In this document: positions 1 through 13,100 of the stretch, one piece after another | Position numbering within the stretch: position 1 is the stretch's first letter | Layout: each line of letters begins with the position of its first letter | The notes under the pieces: generated by a model | What the model was told of the DNA's origin: nothing | Seen by the model: the letters and a program-made list of their open reading frames with translations, nothing else | The model's database searches: none | Made by a program: the position numbers and the translations under genes | DNA from: Limnoperna fortunei | Taxonomy: Eukaryota > Mollusca > Bivalvia > Mytilida > Modiolidae | Assembly (NCBI GenBank): GCA_944474755.1 | Contig: OX104117.1 | Location: forward strand, 67,571,522 to 67,635,521 | DNA: 64,000 nt | Reading direction: 5' to 3'

Positions 1-3000
1 CAAAAAGTGGTTTGCAGTGAGTCTAAGCAAACTAAAACATCACCAAAGTTCTTTTTTAGGCGTGACATATGGTTTCATTCTTTTCCGTCCTTCAGTACAT
101 AACACATTTTACCAACAGAAAAAATCAAATACAGTATGAAGTTGAACTGAATAAAACAATATCTTTATGCCTAATTTATGTTTTATAAAATCGAAATTTG
201 ACTCAAAATCTTTTTCTTCCTTTTTAAATTGATAACATTTTGTGTATTAAATTTATTCTACATCTTTCTTCGAAGTTAAATAAAAAACCTTCTTTTTTTG
301 TTTTGTAGTATCTTAAAGGTACCATATTGCTGTTTTGTAGTTATTAAAAATTGTTAGAATGTGTTACAATGATCTCCAGTTATAATTTTAAGTTGAAATA
401 TGTAATAATATATTTGTGCATAGTGAATGCGCATTTGATACATGTGAGCATTTCCTGTTGAAACAAAGATTATGATACAAAAGCCTGGCAGACCATAATG
501 GGTAACGTGTTAAACACTGCCACATTCTTTGTACATTAAAGTCCGTTTTGTAGATATATATTTAGATACAGAAAAATAGTAGATTCGTCGTAACAGCTAC
601 ACAATGCTTAATTGTATGTACTTATAAAAGTTGGTAAAGATTATTTTCGCTGCAGTTATGATGATATATAAGTGTTTAGACTGTCTTGTAAAAAATGTGC
701 ATTTCAACCAAATTATAGAAAAAGTATAAGTACAAATGAAAACAAATCCATTTAAATTATTTGTATTGTTAATAATTGTAATTAATTAATCTTAGTTAAA
801 TGGTTGTTGGAATGTATATTTTTATAAAAGTACATTTTCTCCGCCATCTGATCTGCCATGCAATATTTATGTTTTTTTCAAACTAATCAAAGTGAAAAGC
901 AGGCTGAGTGTTTGACGCCAAATAGTCTGTGACTTCATGACGACAATTAAATGTATTTTCAATTACCAATGTCTGTTTACATTGTTGTTAGTTTTATCAG
1001 TAGCGTGAAAATAGTTTTAAGAATGTTGATAACGTAGCATCGTTTTGATAAGGCAACAGAACTCTTCAACGACGTCAGAACTAAGTCCACTTCTTGAACA
1101 TTTTTCGACATGATAATTTATATATATAAACAAATATAAATATTTTTAGACGTTTAAAATTAATGTAGTCATTATGGAGTAAAGCAAAATGATATAGAAA
1201 TAAAATATTTAGAAGTTCTTAGCTATATTACACCCTTATCTACTCTTCACAATTCAAGGGTCTTAATCCACGTTCATCACAATTACTTTAATGCAGAAGA
1301 GAAGTAACTGTTGACCATAAAAAACCAGGTTGAAAACAAGAGATTCGTTTGAGTTTGACTATTTTATATCGAATATTGTGATACACGGAATAACACGGAT
1401 AAAATAATATGTAGTTGTTTTTTAATATGCGCCCCACAAAACAACCTGTCATTTACCAATAGGTTTCTTCAATTTTACCGTTTAAACAATCTGTATCACG
1501 TTTCCATTATTAACGAAGATTATGCATGCTTATAAATAGTTGTATTTATCTTTTTCACTACGGTGATCGCAAGCGGAAACAACATATGTAGCTGATAAAA
1601 GTAATAAGAGACATGGGTGGACATTAGGTGTTAGATTTCCATAATTTTAGTACAATGTGTAGGACTATGAACCAGCACATTTTCGTATCTAGTAGAAAGG
1701 GGTGGCAGAATTTTTTCTTTGAACACTTCATTTTACCCCAGGCGTAAACCCACAAAATTGTTATCCCGTATTTCACTGGGTGATACATGTAAAGGAGAGA
1801 TCAAAATTTAAACTATTCTAAAGCATAAAAGTTGTTTAATAAAATGCATTGAAGATTTTTTGGGCAAGAATTTATCAGGTTTACAAACATGTTGTATCTC
1901 AGTTCTATCTATGTACATTAGGATTATATTAAATGTAAATTTGCGGAAACGTAGTGTTTTAAGAAAAAGTTTTCTGCAAGATATTTTTGTTCATTCTTTA
2001 CACATTCTGGCATGTGTAAGCACTTTAAAGTATTCTTAACATACACATGCATTAGATAGTGACAAAACCTGATTATACACAACATATCCTAGCTTTGATG
2101 AACAAACCTGATGGCAGCTATATTGTTGGCAATGTATTAACAAAAATCACATGATTTCAAGTAGGCGAGGTACAAGTTATGGGGAAATGATATAGACACA
2201 AATCTGCGTTACAATAGAATGTATGATGACTGTGGTGCTTGCATTTTTTTCTTTCGTTTGTAATGTTTCACTGCTTGGGTAGAATGTACAATGTGCTGAT
2301 TTGGTACTTTAAAATGGTCTATATCTTTGTTTTGTTTAATACAAAGATGTAACACTTTAAACTTGATTATTGACGTTGTTCTTGTCCCGGCTTTGTTTTG
2401 GGGTAATATATATTGTCTTCTAACATGATTACTAGGTCACTGTTTATGGTATTTAGGTAATTTTCATTCCGAAATGATTTTATTAAATATATATATATAT
2501 ATATGTATTAAATTGATTTGATGTAATTTTCTTTAAGTTTTTTGTATTATAAAGGCGAAATAAACAAATGTCAAAAACAACAAAATTTATATTTAAAATT
2601 GCATAGTGAAATAACAAATTACGACTCATCAGTCGGTCTCTAGTACATCACCGTTTTAATTGATATTTATGACATATGTGAAAAGTTGTTGTACCTTTTT
2701 TTATTACTGCATAGTAATGTGTTAAACATTACAATATCTTGAAAGCAAAAGTTAAAAATACCGACACTGATTGCACATGTAGATATTTATAGATAGCTGT
2801 ATTTGAATGACACCTCAAGTCAAGACATATTTATAATATCTAATCCATAATGTATCTTTTGATGAAGAAAAAAAAATGCTCTTGTTAGTCATTATGGTTT
2901 CAAATTAGAAGACAAAAAGGACCTGCATATTTGATATATGTGCCATAATAGCGCATTATTTAAGTGATTTATAAGAAGATCTAATCTTATACCGAAACAT

Positions 3001-4123
3001 TTTGATAGAAATAAATATTGTGAAGTCATATATATGTCAAAACAGGATCCGGTTTATCGTGTTTTATATAAACATAAAATAAAACAGTCTCGTTTGTTTC
3101 TTGACTTAGTATTCATGAACAATCACATTAAAAATTGGTAAAGTTTGTTACATATAGTATAAAGGTCTTTCAAACAATAAAATGTGCAGACCGGCATCAT
3201 TACGAAATAGAGGTTTGTTATTACGAAAAACATCATATTCGTCTGCATTGGGGATTTATGTGTTCTGAAGTTATTACATTTTGTGATGCTATGGTATTCC
3301 CAGTAAAAGGAGTGAGAAGGAAATGAGTATGACATTAGTGATAGATTTATGATACGAATGATAATTTTGAATGTAAATTGGCATATCATATTGAATCCTT
3401 TTATACATATTACTACCATTTATCCCTATTTAAGAACGACGACTTACTTTACATTCGTAGGACGTCGACATACGGAAAATACTATTTAATAAAATAAAAA
3501 ATACTAAGAATATATAAGTTGCAAGCCAGTCACGACTTATTATTAATATTATAGAAAATCATAGAAACATGTTACTTCTCTACATTCTTTTCGTAATGTT
3601 TAATAGCATTTGACATGAATTTTAAAACTATAAGAAAGTAATATAAATAACAGCATGTTCACGTAGTGCAATCAGTACACCAAGTCAATTCCATGTAAAC
3701 AGTATACGATCTGCATATATATGTCAACGATTAATTTTAATGAATAAATCAATAAATAAAGAAATAAGTTAATGAGAGAAGACAGATTATCCTCACATTT
3801 ATAAGACATGCTAGTTAACATTTCGTACTATGCTATTGAACAATCTCAAGGCAGAATTTTAATGTTTGGTGTGCTTTACATTACGAAAACATACTAAAGA
3901 TAACTTCAGTTGCACTTTCAATATACTATAAATTAACTAGCAAGAATACAAAAATTAAAAACTTAAAACCGCCCTAAAGCTTGCTGCTTACCACTTTAAA
4001 TGTGCCTAAAACTTATACACCAAAAATGCGTATTCCAGTCACTGGCTTAAAGTATTGATCAACAGATGAATAAAACATATGTGTCTTCATATTTCTATTT
4101 TAAAATTATTAATTATATTACAG
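1..4123. other. Upstream flank or 5' intron of the BAIAP3-like gene; no exon recognised
   Basis: AT-rich sequence ends at a splice acceptor (TTACAG) just before the first recognised exon at 4124. That exon starts in phase 0 and its protein begins inside a conserved block, so at least one 5' exon must lie in this stretch or outside the window. I could not identify it. Short open frames near 3.1-3.4 kb overlap on both strands and have no family resemblance. An (AT)n run lies at 2487-2504. Nothing else was recognised. Confidence 0.6.
2487..2504. repeat. (AT)9 microsatellite
   Basis: An uninterrupted AT dinucleotide run in non-coding sequence. Confidence 0.8.
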
Positions 4124-7100
4124 TTTGAGCTCTTGTACATTGAAGTCCTATATACCATAAAACATAAGATTGGAACTACATCTGGCGGTCACTTGCCGTA
4201 TATGCAAGATCTTTACCAATATGCACAAGAATCGTTTAGAGTCAGTCCCGAGGATCATGCAAGGCTTTTGGCAAAGGCCACAGAAGAAAAGGTACTAAAG
4301 CTTTGTTTTAGAAAATAATGTCCATTAATTTAATGCGGTGTTTATTACTATTATTATACGTTCTGCATATTATGAATGCTTTAGCTATTACACTTTTAAT
4401 GCATTGTTGGCGACCGATTCATAAAGCCAATTCAGTTTTAAGTTTTTTTTATATTATTATATTAAAATATGCGCAGTCGCCTTTCTAACAAAGAACAAGC
4501 GGTGAGCACTTAAGTACACTGTTGGAGTCATGAAAATTTGGTAATTACTCAAATTTAAGCACATACGTCCGACCTGTAAGAGAATATAATGCATATTATC
4601 GTTGTCTACCGCTGCATATTGTCTTTCGTAATGGTAGTTAGAGACCTACACTATCACAATAAATTTTTGTATACATATTAATGTAACGCGCTATACACAG
4701 CAAGTGGCATTAATATTGCACAATATATCTAAAAGTGTAAAACTAGCATAAATAAGATGCTTTAATAGATAACAACCTTCAAATTATATCTTTGATATAT
4801 TTGTTTTGAAAACAAATTCAATTAGCAACAAAAACTCATACATGTATGTTCGTATTTATGCTATTCCTGAAAATTATGACAATTAATTACACTATCGATA
4901 CATATGTCATGAAGTGCTTAACAATTTATCAGGCTTTATCAAAGGTAAACACAATTATTTGCTAAATACAATACGACCCGAAACCAAGCTCTTTCTCGTC
5001 AAATTTTAAAACAACAATCCATCGACTTTGTCGGATTTCAGTAATCTCATGTATACCCAAAATCCTCTCAATATGTTTTTGTTTATTTCAAGCTGTGGAT
5101 GTTTTATTTCTTATATAACTTAACTCAGATTCTAACTTAAATATCAACGGTGTAGTCTATACACCTTAAAAATCTATTCTGTTTATGCGTACAAGATAAG
5201 ATAAATGACAAATTTTACTTTATCTGTAGCCTCCAATTGTTATTCTGAATGTAACAGTCTTAAAAGCTAGAAATTTGGAAGCAAAGGACCCAGATGGTAA
5301 TGTATGATTTATGTTATTTTAATTTAAAACATATTGATTTAAAAACTCCTCAAAGTAGAGACAATGTTTAATGACCCTACATTAATGATGCTTAATTATA
5401 GATGTTTTAGTTAGGAATCATAACATTTAGAATTGTATAAACATAATCCTCAAATGGAGTTATCCACAAAAGCTATTTATTTCATTTACAAATTAGTCAT
5501 TTAACAATAAATATGGGAGGAAACAAAAAGGTCGGTATTTGATTGTTTTCCTCACGCCTCTCACCTGTCAATTAAAAACATATTGATCGACAAACATTAC
5601 TTTTTCATGCGACAGAATTCTGTTAGGGTTTTGTTTTACCTTGCCTGTTAATTATCATTTCCCCTTAAATTAAAAATATGTTTGCGATAAAACTAAATAA
5701 AACAAACCTTTCATTACGTTTTCTGCAGTAATCGAAATTTGGCTATGGCTCTATTCTCCAGCAAAAATGTGTTTTCTCTATTTTCTAAATAGTAAATTTA
5801 TTTACGACAGTTAAGTCAGTCTTTTATTTGCATTAACTTGACAATAATACACAAATGTTCAAAATGAATGAGGACTGTGTTACAAAGGTATCATGTTCAG
5901 ACTATTATTATTGTTTCTTCTTCATCAACGTTTAATTGAATTCATTAGTTGTTGACAACTGTCAGTTCCGTGTCGTTTAAAGTATTCATAATTTTGATTC
6001 AAAAGTAAGAATTAAATTCAACTGTGATTTACAACTATTGCCAATGTTATTATCAAAAGTGGAGTTCTTATCGGGTACTACAGTTTACACGCCGATTAAT
6101 GTCGGACGTCATAACAAAAAAAACAAGAAAATAAAACAAAATAACACAAACAAACAAACTAAATGCATTGTAACTATTGTTGTAGGTTCACCAAATATTT
6201 GTCTAATATTTCTTTAATTACTATCTCGGGAGAACCTAATATGGCATTAGCTATTACTTTGTTTCTGTACTGGGTAACAAGTGGTTCCAACAAAATACTT
6301 GTATGCAACTTGTTTCCTGAGAAAGCATTTTAATTATGGGTATTGATGCATCAGTTATGGTTTGCACGGTAGCCAAATTATGTCCTATTCCATCTGATAC
6401 TACTACAGACATTGGAGTGTTGTCTAACCTGCGTCGGCACTGCTGCTTCTTTTTGTAAATTATAAATTACTTTGTGTTTTTTAATGTTTATGTGGAATAT
6501 ATGTGCGATTTTGTCATGTTCTTTCCTATGGTACACATTGTTTATTGTCTTTAATCTTTGAAGAATATCTGCTGTTGTTTTGGTCGTCTTTGCAATATAT
6601 ACACCTCGCCATAAGTTAAGCAACACCTACATTTTTTTTACTTTCAAAAATCTGAATGCATGAATATTAACTTTGTGTTATTTATGTACTAAAACTAAAT
6701 CATTCGAGCACCGAAGAGTTACTTTAATTAACTCCTTAGGTAAATCTTTAAATAGCTAAACCAGTTTGTCATACGGTAGTCAAGCACGCCTAAAACGCTT
6801 TAACGATTTAGTGTTTATCTCCTAGTCTTTTTCGACTTCATCTTTACATTTTTCAATGCCTAGATGGACATTAAGTGAAGCTGCAAAAGGGCAGATCGTT
6901 GGAATGTGTGATAGTTGGCAGAGATTGCATCAAATAGCACAACACTTTGACATTCACTTTAGTAATGTATCCCGGCTACTGAAACGTCATCGAGATGATG
7001 GAACTATCCAGGAACGTCCTAGGTCTGGTCGACCACGAAAAGCATCTGAAAGGGAGGATAGAGCACTCGTTCTTGTAGCCAAACGACAACCATTTTCCAC

Positions 7101-10100
7101 TGCAAGATATCTTCGTGACGATTGGAATATTGCAACCAGAGTCGCCGTTCGAACAGTTAACAGGCGCCTTAACAATGCAAGGATGAGAGCCCGTCGTCCC
7201 TTGAAACGTCCACTGTTGACACAGAGACATCGCCAAGCACGTTTAGAGTGGGCACGATATCACCGCCATTGGAATATTCGAAGCTAGCGACGAGTACACT
7301 GGAATGATGAAAGCAAATTCTTCTTCGGCATATTGATTGGCTCGTTTGGAGACGAGACACTGCTTACAACCAGAACAAAATTCTAGGCTCTACAGCGTTT
7401 GGCGGTGGTGGTGTTACAGTGTGGGGAGGCTTTTCATACGAATTTAAGCTGAATCTGTATGTGGTTAATGGGATAATGACAAGGGAAATAACGAAATGAC
7501 GTTATTAGCGCTATTATTGTGTCACATTTTGACAATCATCCATTTGGTAACAGACCCATCTTTATGGGTGACAACGCAAGACCTCACCGAGTAGCAATTG
7601 TACGTGATGTTATCGAAAGGGAAGCAATTGAGCATCTTGCATGGCCATTCATGTCACCCGATATGAATCCAGTTGAACATTTGTGGGATATCATTGGCCG
7701 TAAAATCAATAACAGAGCACCTGCTTGTCAAAATGGCCAAGAACTACAAAATGAATGACAGAATTTAGCACCTGATACACTTCGTCGTTTAGTTAACAGC
7801 AATAGAAGTAGAGTTAATGAACTGTACCGGAAGCGTGGTGTTTTTTAATATCTTTGCTGAACATTTTATCATTAAACAAAAAGTAAAGCGACTGTAAACA
7901 TGTTTTTTGTACCGTATAAGTGGTTTTTTCGCATGGGGAAAATTTAGCGTTTTTGTTAAAAACCTATGTGAGTTTCTTTTGGCGTAATGTGATTTTCGCG
8001 GTCCGTAGTCATAATGAATAACACTATCATTTGTCTTAATATTTCGCGAGTTTTTATTTTCGCGTCCCAACTTTTACCGCGAATATAGCGAAAATTAAAT
8101 CACCGCGAAAAAAACCACTTATATGGTATGTTTCATTTGTCATTAATGTTCAATAAATTTCTTTAAAAAATATTAAAATATATAAAATCTTCCTGAAAAA
8201 TAATAGTGTGTTGCTTCACTTATGGCGAGGTGTATATATAAAATTAGATCGTGGTGTGATTTGTTCCTTTTAACTTTGCAAGAAATGTTCTTTATCTTAC
8301 GTTTAATAAACATTTTATTAAATGCAAAATGACGGTAGATATATTAGAACAGTAAATTAGTGTTTATCAGCACTTTATTTGTAGTAATGTATCAACTATG
8401 TACGTAAATTAAAACTGCAAGCCAATGCCAATATAACTTGTACATAAAGAATATTTAAGTTTAAACTTGAATCATGTTTGTACAGAAATTTATTTTACAT
8501 ATACATCATCAATGGGCTTTATTTTGGGGGTTATTAAAAGCTATAAATTGCAATATATGTTTTTTCCATGTTAAACATATCTTACATAACAATATACTTA
8601 TATTTAACAAAAGTAAAAAAAATCATTTTATCCACAGACATGTTGATAACAATTTTCTACGAACATGTCTAATCATTTGAACTACCCCATCCATCCTCAA
8701 TGAACATGTCTAATCATTTGAACTACCCCATCCATCCTCACGTTTCAGACATTAAATGTTATCATAAATTATATTTATTACAATGTTTGATAAATTGTAT
8801 ACATCGCTAGGAAAGAAAAATCAGATGCATTTTAAAAACAATTCCTACTGTTTGGTTTAGAAATTGTTTAACTTTGGTTCCCACGTAAGTTATCCTTTTT
8901 CGTTTGCCCTTTGTGTGTACGTCTAAAAGGCAAAATATATCATTCTTGACGTAAGTAAATTTGAGGAAATGGAACTTGCAAAAACATTTTTCACGTGCGA
9001 ACGAATTCCACGTATATTTGTAAAGCATAAAATATCTTAAACCTTGTTTACGATTATTTTCAGCACTTTATAAATGTATAAAAAAAATGTATTGAGGCTA
9101 TATATGAACACATATTGTAATCATTTTTTTGTAACGGACATGTCACTATTATTTCAAAATAATTGTGTATTTTATATTGAAAAGGTGTATTTTAACACAT
9201 TAACACATGATCATCGTTTATCTTTACACAAGCGTTGTTCGTCATCTCCTATTGATTACATGGTCTGTCAACATTTAGGTTGCCGGTTCGAGTCTCACTG
9301 CAAGCAGGGTGTACTCAACTCCAATCTTTATTGACAAAAACTGCCAGTTTTTTCTACTGCAGGTTGGGTTTTTTCTCCTGATAATCAGAGAGTTGCTCAA
9401 TCGTTGGCGATAAAATCCTGTAATGTTGCTGCTTTGAGAGTTAGGCTATATAAATGATTGTGATCTACAATTGCTAGTTGGACACTATTAATGTTAGAGG
9501 AATTCGCTTTGCAATTCATTTTCAAATTCATGCAAAAATTGAATCCATACTTGTCTTGCCACAGAAAAGCAAATCGTCATAACTGATGGGTCTGCTGCAG
9601 TGGCGCTGTAGTGTGATAAGTACTTTGATGCAGGATATGGCATCTCTTTTATAAAGAATTTAAAAATCACAACACTATATTTGAAGACATATTTAAAAAT
9701 CAAGTGTCGGGCATTCCAATCGATTGAGATGGCGCTGAGAAACATCCATCTAGGGAGAAACGTACACGTCTATCGCGTAATCTTTGTTACTGCGTAAAAT
9801 TTATGCCATTTGTCCGAGAAGTATATGGATTAAGTTATGGCAATTATACCTCAGAGGAATGGCATAAAGTAGTTGACTAACATAAGAAAAGATGACACTT
9901 TCGCGATGCTTTTGGTGCCCCTAATTGTAAACACGTAGTAATAAAGAAGCCAACGGTTCCGAGAAGTGCGTATTGAATTGCAAAGAGTTTTCTTACTCAG
10001 GAATAGTCTTTCTAGCGTTTGTCAATGTAAACTTTATTTAAGTATATCTTTTTTGTTTGTAAATGGGGAATGGGCTCTATAGACTGTCAGATCTATAATC

Positions 10101-13100
10101 ATGTGAATTGAAAGAGTTTGAAAGGATACTGGATAACAAATCGATTATTTTACCTCCACCTTTGGCAATCACAAATAATGACAGTGACATGCCCGACTTT
10201 AGTCAAAGAAATCGGAACAAAATGAATTAGAAAATCTTTAAAATATTTGGTGATTCTATGATTGGCATATGTTTCGCGAAAAGACTTTTGGGCTTATCAT
10301 CTGCAGTAAACATTTGGCATTGATTCGGTTTCTTTTCGAGCAAAGCTAAGATGTCAAATAGATTACAAGGTTTTAAAGAAGGCTTTACAACGATGCTGAA
10401 TGTTTGCCAATATTTCAAAGATTACAAAGCTGTAACAAAACATTAAAATGTTTTTTTTAATTTTGATGTCGAAATTTTCTCGATCTCAACTTGCAATAAA
10501 AGCACCGTGGAAATTTTGAGTGTTCAAAAATGAGGCGGGGTTTCAGAAAGTAGCTTAGATATGCCAAAATATCCCAATGTTATAAAATTTGGCCTTTGGA
10601 AACCGCCGTGGTGTGGCTTAAACACATATAAAATTTTAATAACATTAAGCAAAAACAGCATTTTGAGCTGACAATTTTGTCAATGTGTTTTGTTATAAAT
10701 ATTATAAATTTCTATTAGAGTTAAAAGGTATCATTTTGTACTTTTTAAATTTTTATACACCAAATTAGGTTTGTTCGATGTGGTTAATGTAATAAAATAA
10801 AGATAACATTTTCAATTGCTTTATAACTACGTTGACTAAATGTCGTTACGTAATAGGAAGAAATATCCATTAGCTTGTAGTTGTCTAGAATTAGCCTTTA
10901 GAAGGAATATGATCTAGTTATCTTTGACATTTACATAACATTAATCAAGTAAGCGGAATAAAAGCTGTCAAATTTTAAATTAAATCTAAAATAGTGGCTG
11001 TAGTCCACAGAAATTACATAGTATCTACATACTCAAGCCCCGACATTTGACAAGCAACGTTGATAATTGAAAAATGTCTGGAGGAATTTCGCTAATACGC
11101 TTTTGTTTGGTACAGGAGGTTACATGATAATATAATGTATTTATAAGATAATGGGGCGATACATAACAAATTTCCTTACTGAAGTTTAATCGACTCCAAC
11201 CTTAATTGATAATAACTACCATTTTTGTGGAAGGTTGGGGTTTTCACCGGGTACTTAGTTTTACTATAGATGCAATCCGTACATCATACATAGTATTAAC
11301 ATTAGTATGTAAATATAGTCAATTCACAGTAGCAGTTACTTTATGTCACTCCAGTCACGTCATCTGAACTACCTACTTTCGTATGTCTGTAACGTTATTC
11401 CAGCGAAGAAGTATATTTCTTCGTCTTTTATTTGAGCCACCAAGTGATCAAACTCATGATTACTCGCTGTCTAGGCGAGCACGGAAACATTATAAACTTA
11501 ATAATTATATATAACATACAAGAATTGTCAACTAATTCATTCTAAAATTCATGTTTCCTTATTGTTGGCTGCCCACGTCAGCTGATTAGATGTACCATTT
11601 AATGTAACTGAATCTAAGACATCTTAGTCAACAGTAAAACAATAACTGCAATCTGTTTTGGTTAATAGGTTGTTTTAGAGTAAAATAAATACATAATACA
11701 CTTCAGGTTTTAGTGATCCTTACTGCATGTGCGGAATAGTTCCAGGAAGACTTATAAATGAAGATGGATCAGATCAAGGTGTATTCTCTGATGAAGAGGA
11801 TCACGGCGAAAAAAAGAAAAGTGGGAGAAAGTTTTCCTTAACTGGAAAGAAAAAAGATAAATCAGTGCGAAATCTGCTTCCGGCTAGATTGATCAAAACT
11901 ACATTCGTAGTTCCCAACTCTGTAAATCCAGAATGGAATGAAAAATTTCGATTGTAAGCAAGTAGACTAGATTATATCACTTTTCTAAATATTTATTGAT
12001 TTTATATTTTGACTTATGTCTCCATACTTCAATATTTTTACAATAAACAGTTAAAGATATTTCACAACAGCAATCTAACAAAAATTTAATCTTTCACAAG
12101 CTCCCCCTTTTTGTTATTGTCGTTGTGAAGATCTAACAACATCCCATTACAGGTCATCTCAGATGGAACTTTTGATATAAATATTATCCAATGCAAAATT
12201 TGGGTATCCCCAAAAAATAAGTTCTTATCTTAATTTTGGGTTTACTGATGGAAAAGGTACAATAATACCAGAGAGATTCCGAATAGTGACAGAGGATTCC
12301 CCAACATTAAAGGTTGGGGAACACAGGTTGTGATTGGTCAAAACTGAAGTTCGACCTGCGATGACCTGTAATGGGATGTTGTTAGATCTTCACAGCGACA
12401 ATAACAAAAAGGGGGAGCTTGTGACAGATTTAATTTTAATTAGATTGTCCTCAACAGTAATTTTAAATTGATAGTTGAATATTGTATGACTTAAATCACA
12501 ATATGAAAGGACAAACATAAGGCCTTAACCATAAAAATAAGTAATTTCAGGAACAAAACAGAACAGAAAAATAAATACAAACGAACAACACAAACCCACA
12601 ATACTTTCGGTGTAAACTCATCTTTGATTCTTTTTTCCTGCAGTCATAAATAAGTTAACGTGCAATGCAAGAGTTTGAACCAAGTTGTGAATTATCTAAG
12701 AAATGTTTCAAATTTCTCAAAAAGTACTAGAGTATAACCTGTGTTAGAAATGTGTGCTATTTATTTTAATTAATTTTTATAATAATATGTGACAATTTTG
12801 CCGGTAAAACAGCGATGACTTCATGGAACTATTTGAAGTTTAACGGTGCAAGAATAGGTAATGTGAACAACTCAAATTATTTCCTATAATCTGGTTTGCT
12901 TCATTTGAATTGACAAATAGGATTTCAGCTTACAAAGCATAATAAGTTAAATACTACCGATCAAAATATGTCAACATAAACATTATTAACTCTCATTAGT
13001 TTGATATTAACTTTAAATATCTATCAAGTTTAAATGTAAGTTCTTTTTTAGAATTATGTCAAAACATTGTAATCTTGACTCTTAGACGTCGGGGTTAGTC

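Larger units (their letters stand above)
6599..8234 (+). mobile_element. Tc1/mariner transposon with terminal inverted repeats, degraded
   Basis: The ends are inverted copies of ACACCTCGCCATAAG; about 30 bp pair with few mismatches (6601 onwards against 8232 backwards). TA flanks both sides, the Tc1/mariner target. Between the ends is a + strand transposase remnant with a DD34E arrangement. A 219-bp MITE (7910-8128) is inserted near the right end. The element lies in intron 2 of the BAIAP3-like gene, in the same orientation. Confidence 0.85.

Noticed and set aside
3123..3419. Overlapping frames on both strands as a 5' exon of the BAIAP3-like gene
   Set aside because: They have no similarity to the family's N-terminus and no convincing donor in the required phase.
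10227..10418. Minus-strand frame with FTADDKPKSLF as an inverted Harbinger piece
   Set aside because: The ADD motif is suggestive after the plus-strand Harbinger remnant, but the surrounding residues do not fit well enough.
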